From Arctopsyche grandis (taxonomy: Eukaryota > Arthropoda > Insecta > Trichoptera > Hydropsychidae): a stretch of 64,000 bases of DNA. Below, in pieces: positions 58,020 to 64,000 of the stretch (position 1 is its first letter; each line of letters begins with the position of its first letter). Both the position numbers and the translations under genes were made by a program. The DNA lies in the NCBI RefSeq assembly GCF_051622035.1, contig NC_135356.1, forward strand, positions 11,952,079 through 12,016,078, in the 5' to 3' direction. The notes below the pieces were generated by a model. The model saw only the letters and a list, made by a program, of their open reading frames with translations, made no database searches and had not been told where the DNA came from.

Positions 58020-58385
58020 AAAGCTTCAGACATTTTCGATAGGCTTTAGGTCTGGTGATTTGCCTGGCCAAGGAAGTAACCGGATATTATGGAAGGCCAG
58101 GAAGTTTTTTACTTTCGTTTTTATGTACCAAGGTGCATTATTTTGCATAAAATGGTATGCTGTACCTGCAGTCGTAATGTCTACTATTGAAGGCAAAAAC
58201 ACATTTTGCAGAGCAATCAGGTACTGATCCTGATGCATAGTCCCTTTGACAAAAAAGGGGACCTGGGTCAGCTGAGCTTATGGATGTACAAATCGTAATT
58301 TTTGTTATTTTTACGATACAATCGTCTTAGAATGCTTCTTTGGCCCTTCTGCGAATAAATTCTTCATCTGAGTCAATAAAGCTAG
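58020..58385 (-). pseudogene. Tc1-like transposase pseudogene
   Basis: Frame HQDQYLIALQNVFLP then FMQNNAPWYI and PIENV. The catalytic Asp is again Asn. It lacks the FVRRR segment because of the same deletion as the copy at 51040. Confidence 0.8.
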
Positions 58386-58453
58386 ATGCATTATTTTATA
58401 TGTATTACTTTTTTGTGTTTCCGAAGGTTTGAATTTTTATTAAACGACTTTAA

Positions 58454-58591
58454 CCCTTTGTGGCCCAACCTCTTTTTTTTTTTTTCTCTGGTAACGCTAA
58501 AATCGAAGTGGTGTCGAAATCGAACCACTGGGACACTAGGGAAAAATATTGAAATTGTGGTCATTCCACGGCACCACTGGGACACAAAGGG
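58454..58591. mobile_element. piggyBac-like MITE
   Basis: Termini CCCTTTGTGG and CACAAAGGG with TTAA at 58450-58453 and 58592-58595. A longer T-run is the main difference from 9131-9269. Confidence 0.85.
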
Positions 58592-58809
58592 TTAAGCAAA
58601 TGTCACATTCGTATGGTTTTTATCCAATGTGATTTGTTTTGTTTATCGTGAGGTCCTATTGTTGAGCAAACGACTTTAAACAAGTTTCACATTTATTTGA
58701 TTTTTCCCTTTTGACAGTCCCTTTGACAAAAAAGGGGCGAATGTATGGAAAGACATTCCATCCTTCTTATGATATTGAAAAATTTATTGAGGACATGAAA
58801 TTACATAAT

Positions 58810-59000
58810 TTTTGCGCCACGCATTGCTGCACACAACCTCGTCGACAGATTTCGTGCTTCCCCTCGGGCCTTCTCGTAAAATTGATATACGGACGTCGAA
58901 TTGCCGTAGCGTTTTGTGAGTTTCTCAATTAGTAGCTGGTAGTCGTCCTGCCTACCTCCGAGGTACCTGACCCATCGTATGTCGGGATTCTCAGGCAAAA
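58810..59000 (-). pseudogene. Single gag unit, truncated Gypsy remnant
   Basis: One partial and one shortened 174-bp-type segment (ARNLSTRLCAAM, DDYQLLIEKLTKRYG) then the TYDGSG-region text. The sequence breaks into unrelated DNA near 58995. No tandem array has formed here, which gives a possible pre-expansion state. Confidence 0.75.
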
Positions 59001-59099
59001 TTTTACCGTGGCCGCACAGGTGATAATAGTAATCCCATGGAAATGTCTAGTGGCCGCACCAAATTTAATCAAATAAATTAAAGTTACAAAAAAAATGGA

Positions 59100-59300
59100 T
59101 CAATTTGTTCATAAAATAAAAGAAATTTTAACATTTTGCAGTGGAAATTGCTCAATAGTCCTTTCTTCCAGTGCAAGCCGCATTGCTGCTTCTAAGTTTG
59201 CGTCTGTCAGCTGGTTTCTAAATTTTGTGCAATTACACTGAATGATCTTTCGCAATATACGGTAGTGGGAAATATAGATAATATTAATAAAACAATTGTT
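59100..59300 (-). pseudogene. hAT transposase tail fragment
   Basis: The minus strand contains YCERSFSV and, in another frame, FRNQLTDANLEAAMRLALEE, the end of the dimerisation domain of GTF2IRD2/ZBED-like hAT transposases. A frameshift separates the two parts. Confidence 0.75.
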
Positions 59301-60498
59301 GCCAAATCTTTATATTGGTTTCATTGTCAACGTATATTTCCGACCAAAATTTTTGAACCGAAATATTATTAAAATGCAAATTAAGTACTTGATCGTGATT
59401 AATTTCTAATAATGCATATTTTACGTTAGCCCAGTTAATTAATCTCAAAACTGAAAATGATTTTAATCCATTTTGTAGTACTATGAAATTTTAATTTGTC
59501 ATCATAATAAAAGGGGAAGATATAAAAGAAACAGTTTTAAAAAAATTGAATTCTTCGAACCTTATATCAAGTTCCAGATTCAGAGATTAAAGACACTATT
59601 ATTTGAGTTGTGTCTGTCATCTTAATATGTCATGGCATGTAGTCCGACCGATCTGTGAGGTGGATTATATGCCATCTCGCTTGCACCTAACATATTACGC
59701 GATACAACCATATATACAAAAATATATCCAAACTTAGTAAAGATTGGCTAGTCTCCGCTCTGGTAACTCAAAAACGTGATTTTTTGTTGCTCAGTGTAAT
59801 TGGTGATTAGTTTTAATAATCGTTTATATTTTTCCACATTGCCTGACGATGGTATACACATTTGAAGTACCGCCATCCCAAAGGTGTTATTTTTTCATTT
59901 CTTTCTTAGTCTGCCTCTACAGCGTGGGCAGCGTTCTGCTGTTAAATTTATGGCGAATCCAAAGAGCTTCAATAACTTTTTTAATATAATTTATGAGCAT
60001 TTCGCCAGTGCACCCTAGCCGAAAAATGACAATTTCTTTGATGTCTTTCTCTGTGTTATCGTATTGCTGGATCGATATTAATAATTTCATCAGTGGACAT
60101 CCTTTTTATGATATTGTAGAATTTATTGAGGACACGTGATGTAATTTCAATACACTAACCTTTTTGTCCTTTTGTAATATTGATGAACGCTGTTCTAGTT
60201 ATGTGCAGACGTTTTCGATGGCCACATTTTAACACCCACACACAAAGTGTTTTTTAGTTCAAACCTATTTCACTTTTACAAAAGAATGCACAATTTTAAT
60301 GTGAAAAAAAATCTTCATCCTGCATACATCACAATCTGTTAAGATGTATGCAGGACGCTTTGGATAATTTAGTACATACATGACGGTTTTGAGCTCATTT
60401 TTTGGTTTTTTAAACCAGTCTGATCAGATCCTTCTTTTGAGCCGTCTCTGTTCTCTGAATAGGACAACACATTTGAAGGACACGTTTGTGCTACTAGT
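59301..60498. other. Mixed repeat fragments, no gene
   Basis: The caagttccagattcagag module is at 59568, the gcctgacgatggtatac-like module near 59840, a copy of the 4610-4715 segment near 60115, and the gcaggacgctttggata module near 60350. AT-rich DNA lies between. Confidence 0.5.
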
Positions 60499-60657
60499 GT
60501 AACATAGAGATTAGGTGGGTGGCGCTCGTGGACCGATGGTTTACGAGCGCTAATCACCTGATCTCTCATTCGCGCCAAAATGTCATAAACGACTTCTAAA
60601 ACAGTCCTGCGTCTTTCTCTCCGATTGTGGAAGCCCCCTCTTCACGTCCCCGCAACA
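60499..60657 (+). mobile_element. Internally deleted Gypsy LTR, plus orientation
   Basis: It begins TGTAACATAGAG and ends CCCGCAACA like the 316-bp LTR, but about half the LTR (including TATA box and AATAAA) is missing after gcgccaaaatgtc. This is the only copy of this LTR in plus orientation. Confidence 0.75.
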
Positions 60658-61205
60658 TTTCTACAACACCTTGATCAAGCACTGGTTCTTTAGCAGGGGG
60701 AAATTCTAATAGTAGATTGCACAAAGTGGACGATCCAAGGTTTCCTCACTTCTCACCAGACGTATACTGAAGCTGTACTTCCAGTATCGTCAGCCGATCA
60801 AGGCCGAGCTGATCGGGACTCGGTGACGAGAACGTGGGCCACGTAAACACCAATGTTTACGCGGCGACCGTTGGCGAACAAGTCGTGTACGCTGACCAGG
60901 GTGGTCAGCACCAAAAAACATCGGCCAAATCGTGGGTCGTAAGGCCACGAAAGCCGACCATCAGACAAGTAGTCTGAACAAAGGGCACATGAGCACGCAT
61001 CGGTATTCGGTCGAAGGGTTTCGATCAAAACACCCACGACTCCGAGGTCGACCAACGATGCAACATTTTGGCTAGAGAACCTATTGTGATGGCCGCGTCG
61101 AGAGGAAGGTGTTGGGGCGTGGAGTCGGGCAGCTGCAGCAGCTGGAGCAGCCTCGGCACGACTCCCTGCTGGATGAGGCTGGCCTTCTGCTGACGAGGGC
61201 TGCTG
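60658..61205. other. GC-rich island, unassigned
   Basis: About 60780-61205 is far richer in G and C than its surroundings. The minus-strand frame 60798-61055 (VDLGVVGVLIETLRPNTDAC) has no recognised domain. It is bracketed by two fragments of the Gypsy LTR, so it may be captured or internal sequence of a related element. Confidence 0.35.
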
Positions 61206-61282
61206 TCGATGAGTTAGGCGATCCTATTGGCCGTTAGATACGGCTTACTCATTCGGCGAGGACATTTTGGCGCGAACGAACC
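61206..61282 (-). mobile_element. Gypsy LTR fragment
   Basis: This matches the middle of the 316-bp LTR (ggcgaggacattttggcgcg) in minus orientation and is broken on both sides. Confidence 0.65.
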
Positions 61283-62079
61283 TACACTATTATGTTCGTC
61301 GGCAATCACGCGGTCTTTGTTTCCTTTCTTTTCGGTCAATGACGTTCTGTCCTAACTGGTATCTTCTAATATAAATATTACATCTATTCAATTATATAAT
61401 ACTAGTGGCCATGTTTTATGATGTATTTATGAAGTGAATTATGATGAACGATGATATTTTTTCCCATCTATTAGTACACAATGAAATAAAATTGAGTTTG
61501 AAATGTTACAAGTTTTCGTCAATTTCTCAGAAAAATAATAATAAATCATCCATCGGATGGCTTGTAAATGTAACTGTTGGAAATTTCTTTTTCATTCCAT
61601 AAGGATTTTCATGTGTTTAATATATTATAATACAATTCAATACAACGACGATTTTATTGTATGTATGTAGGTTAAGGATTGCGGTAATTCTCTTTTTTTG
61701 TGGTGGTTCAATGTTATTCTTCTGTGTAATAGATATTGTATTTTACATTATGGGGATAGGGTGATTGAGACGAAGGTGTTGGTTATGCACAAAAATTTAT
61801 TTACATACATATGTAAATAGGGTATTTTTCCCTGTGTGTATGTACCTACGTATGTTTTGAATTCTCGCTGTTTTCATCCTTGTATGGCAAGAAAATCCAC
61901 TATTGTTTCTTCTCATCGGCCGTCTTCTTACAATAATTTAAATCAACTGACAGGCGCGATTTTTAAAACATACATCTGAGTCAATAGAGAAAGTTAAAGA
62001 AGTTTCCAAACTATTTTTACAACACCTATGGGCTATGTATATGTATAACATGAAAACAACTCTTGCAATATTTTCCGTA

Positions 62080-62494
62080 AGTATGATTCCTGGGTTCAGA
62101 ATCCATTATTCGGGACAGCTAAACCAGTAGGCTTAAGCGCCTTAAAAATCTAATTAATTTAATTAGTGACTGATTTGAAACAAAAATACAAAGATCAGCC
62201 TTTAAATGATTTCTGGGTGAGTTGAGTTTGTCAGAAGAGTACCCCAATTTTTTAAAACAAGCCATTATTGTTTTACTTCCGTTTTCTACAACCTATGTAT
62301 TTATGCGAAGCGCGATTTTCTTATTATGCTGCAACGAAGTCAAAGTGCAGGGACAGGCTCGACAGCATACCAGATATTATGTAGAATACAACCTACCAAT
62401 ATTGTGTCTGATATCAAGAAGATATGCAATTCAAGGACTTACATATATCATCAAAGTCATTAAGTGCTTTATTTATTCATATTTTTATGTTTAG
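62080..62494 (+). pseudogene. hAT transposase C-terminal remnant (copy 3)
   Basis: Third copy of the block A hAT tail, same state as 51850-52265. Confidence 0.65.
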
Positions 62495-62658
62495 AGGTAT
62501 TTTTCTAATAGTTTTGATATATCTTCGACATATTAAAAATACTAATATCTATTTTTAATTTATCATAGGGCTCTACATTATCGTTCCAGGGCCTGGGATT
62601 CTTCTATATATCTACCTAGATATTTACATATGTTCATACATAATCGAAATATGATGAC

Positions 62659-62760
62659 TACAGGTAGGATAGTCACAGTGCTATTCATTGTTCGGCAAAC
62701 CTTAAACAATGCATTTACAACCTTTGAACAATACACGGCCCCCTCAGGCTCCGGTGACTA
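62659..62760. mobile_element. 102-bp hAT-type MITE (copy 3)
   Basis: Same element and duplicated target as 605-706, carried within block A. Confidence 0.8.
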
Positions 62761-64000
62761 ATGATGACTGTTACGTTCGTCCCTGGTCTAGCCTACTCGT
62801 GGTATTTTGCGACAGTGTCTTTTTTCAGTCATGGCGGCAGTTTCTTGTGTTTGATTATACGTCACACTTCCCAAAATATGTTTATACCATTTTTTAGATC
62901 CTGAGACAATATATATTGTCGCCAGAATCCTGGTGCTTAGCCAACCAAAATACTGTCGATTATTATCGGATCTAGATCCTGAGACAATCTGTCATTGTCA
63001 TGGCGGTAGATATTAGGGTTTCTGAAAATCCGGGTTTTCAAAACCCGACGTATCCGGGTCCACAATTTTGAAAACCCGGTGGATTCGGGTCCCAAATTAA
63101 AATCAAAAATTTCCAAATTTTGAATTCTTGTTTCATTATACGATTCTGGAAAAAAATTATAGAAGGAGGTAAAAAACATATAATAAAGAAATACAAATAT
63201 ATTACAGTATATCAGTATATAAAAATAATATATGGGTGAAATTCTAAATTTAGCGAAATTTCAGTACGCCGTATTGTTTACGTCTGCATTCCACTATTCG
63301 TAGATTTCTCTGAAGCTAATGCTGGGGAGGGAGATTATTATCTTTTCTGAGAGATTATTATCTTTTATTACCCTTTCGTGAAAATTGTAGTCACATTTCG
63401 AAGATAATTTTTATTAGTTAAGTCTCTTTTTAAGATTCTCCATGTTAGAAAACCGGTGTTTCTAGCTGTCCTTCGCCAACAAGGAATTATCCTATGTGTT
63501 CTTTGGCAATTTCTCGGTTGACGTCTCCTCTCTTTTCGTTCGTTTACTATATTCTAAATGATAATTGGTGATTAATTTTAATAAACGTTTATATTTTTCC
63601 ACATTGCCTGACGAGGGTATACACATTTGAAGTACCGCCATCCCAAAGATCTGCTTCTACAGCGTGGGCAGAGTTCTGCTGTTAAATTTATGGCGAATGC
63701 AAAGAGCTTCAATAACTTTTTTAATATAATTTCTGAGCGTTTCGCTAGTGCATCCGGAGCCGGGTTTTAAGTCATTACCCGGCCGGGTCGAGCCGAGTCC
63801 AGAAATCCTAGCAGTTATCTCTCAGGTCTGTCAGCGCCCAATAACTGGAGATTCGCAAATCATTTTTGTGTTTGGTAATATTTCACATTTTCCAAAATAC
63901 TAAAACTTGTATCAACGATTTATTTTTAACAAGTTATATTCGTTGATAGAGTCGTCGATATTTGAAATTGATGTTTTTGTGCCACGAATTGCATTCAGGA

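Larger units (their letters stand above)
61638..64000. repeat. Block A, copy 3 (right end cut by window)
   Basis: Matches 51409-53771 at an exact offset of 10229 through to the window edge. No difference was noticed by eye. This contains the hAT tail, the MITE and the Gypsy-independent palindromic parts. Confidence 0.9.

Overview
The window looks like AT-rich nuclear DNA of an insect, most likely a fly. Evidence: a C2H2 zinc-finger gene with an arthropod-type ZAD domain, short introns with GT/AG borders, very many tatgtacatatgta-type runs, and dense Tc1, hAT, piggyBac, PIF/Harbinger, Gypsy, LINE and SINE remnants. There is no prokaryotic gene organisation, and most long reading frames are pieces of decayed transposable elements. 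The species cannot be named from the sequence alone.

Layout. 1-23800 is a nested repeat domain: a block (block A) that returns at 51409-59000 and 61638-64000, Tc1-like transposase pseudogenes, and a defective Gypsy element present in several rearranged copies. Two stretches (about 8505-13560 and 17235-23760) are duplicates offset by 8593 bp. Each carries a 174-bp tandem array made from the Gypsy gag gene; the second has also gained a young 1085-bp LTR element with identical LTRs and a threefold 618-bp tandem repeat. 23800-33500 holds a LINE 3' end with a nested hAT element, a ZAD zinc-finger gene and its truncated duplicate, two solo LTRs, and a PIF/Harbinger transposon split by a piggyBac-like MITE. 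33500-38500 contains minisatellites, an inverted fragment of the next gene, a 737-bp solo LTR and a perfect TA palindrome.

38494-48800 contains the best unassigned host gene (six exons, 39907-40993), flanked by two inverted hAT copies, then a tRNA-derived SINE and several short hAT MITEs with exact 8-bp target duplications. 48400-51000 has fragments of possible genes that could not be resolved. 51000-64000 is again the block A/Gypsy repeat domain.

How things work together. Only two loci look like host genes: the ZAD-C2H2 protein (probably a DNA-binding regulator, interrupted by a one-base frameshift before its last finger) and the six-exon protein of unknown function. Nearly everything else is explained by repeated insertion, tandem duplication and decay. 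Most insertion events are dated relative to each other by exact target-site duplications, which are given with each element.
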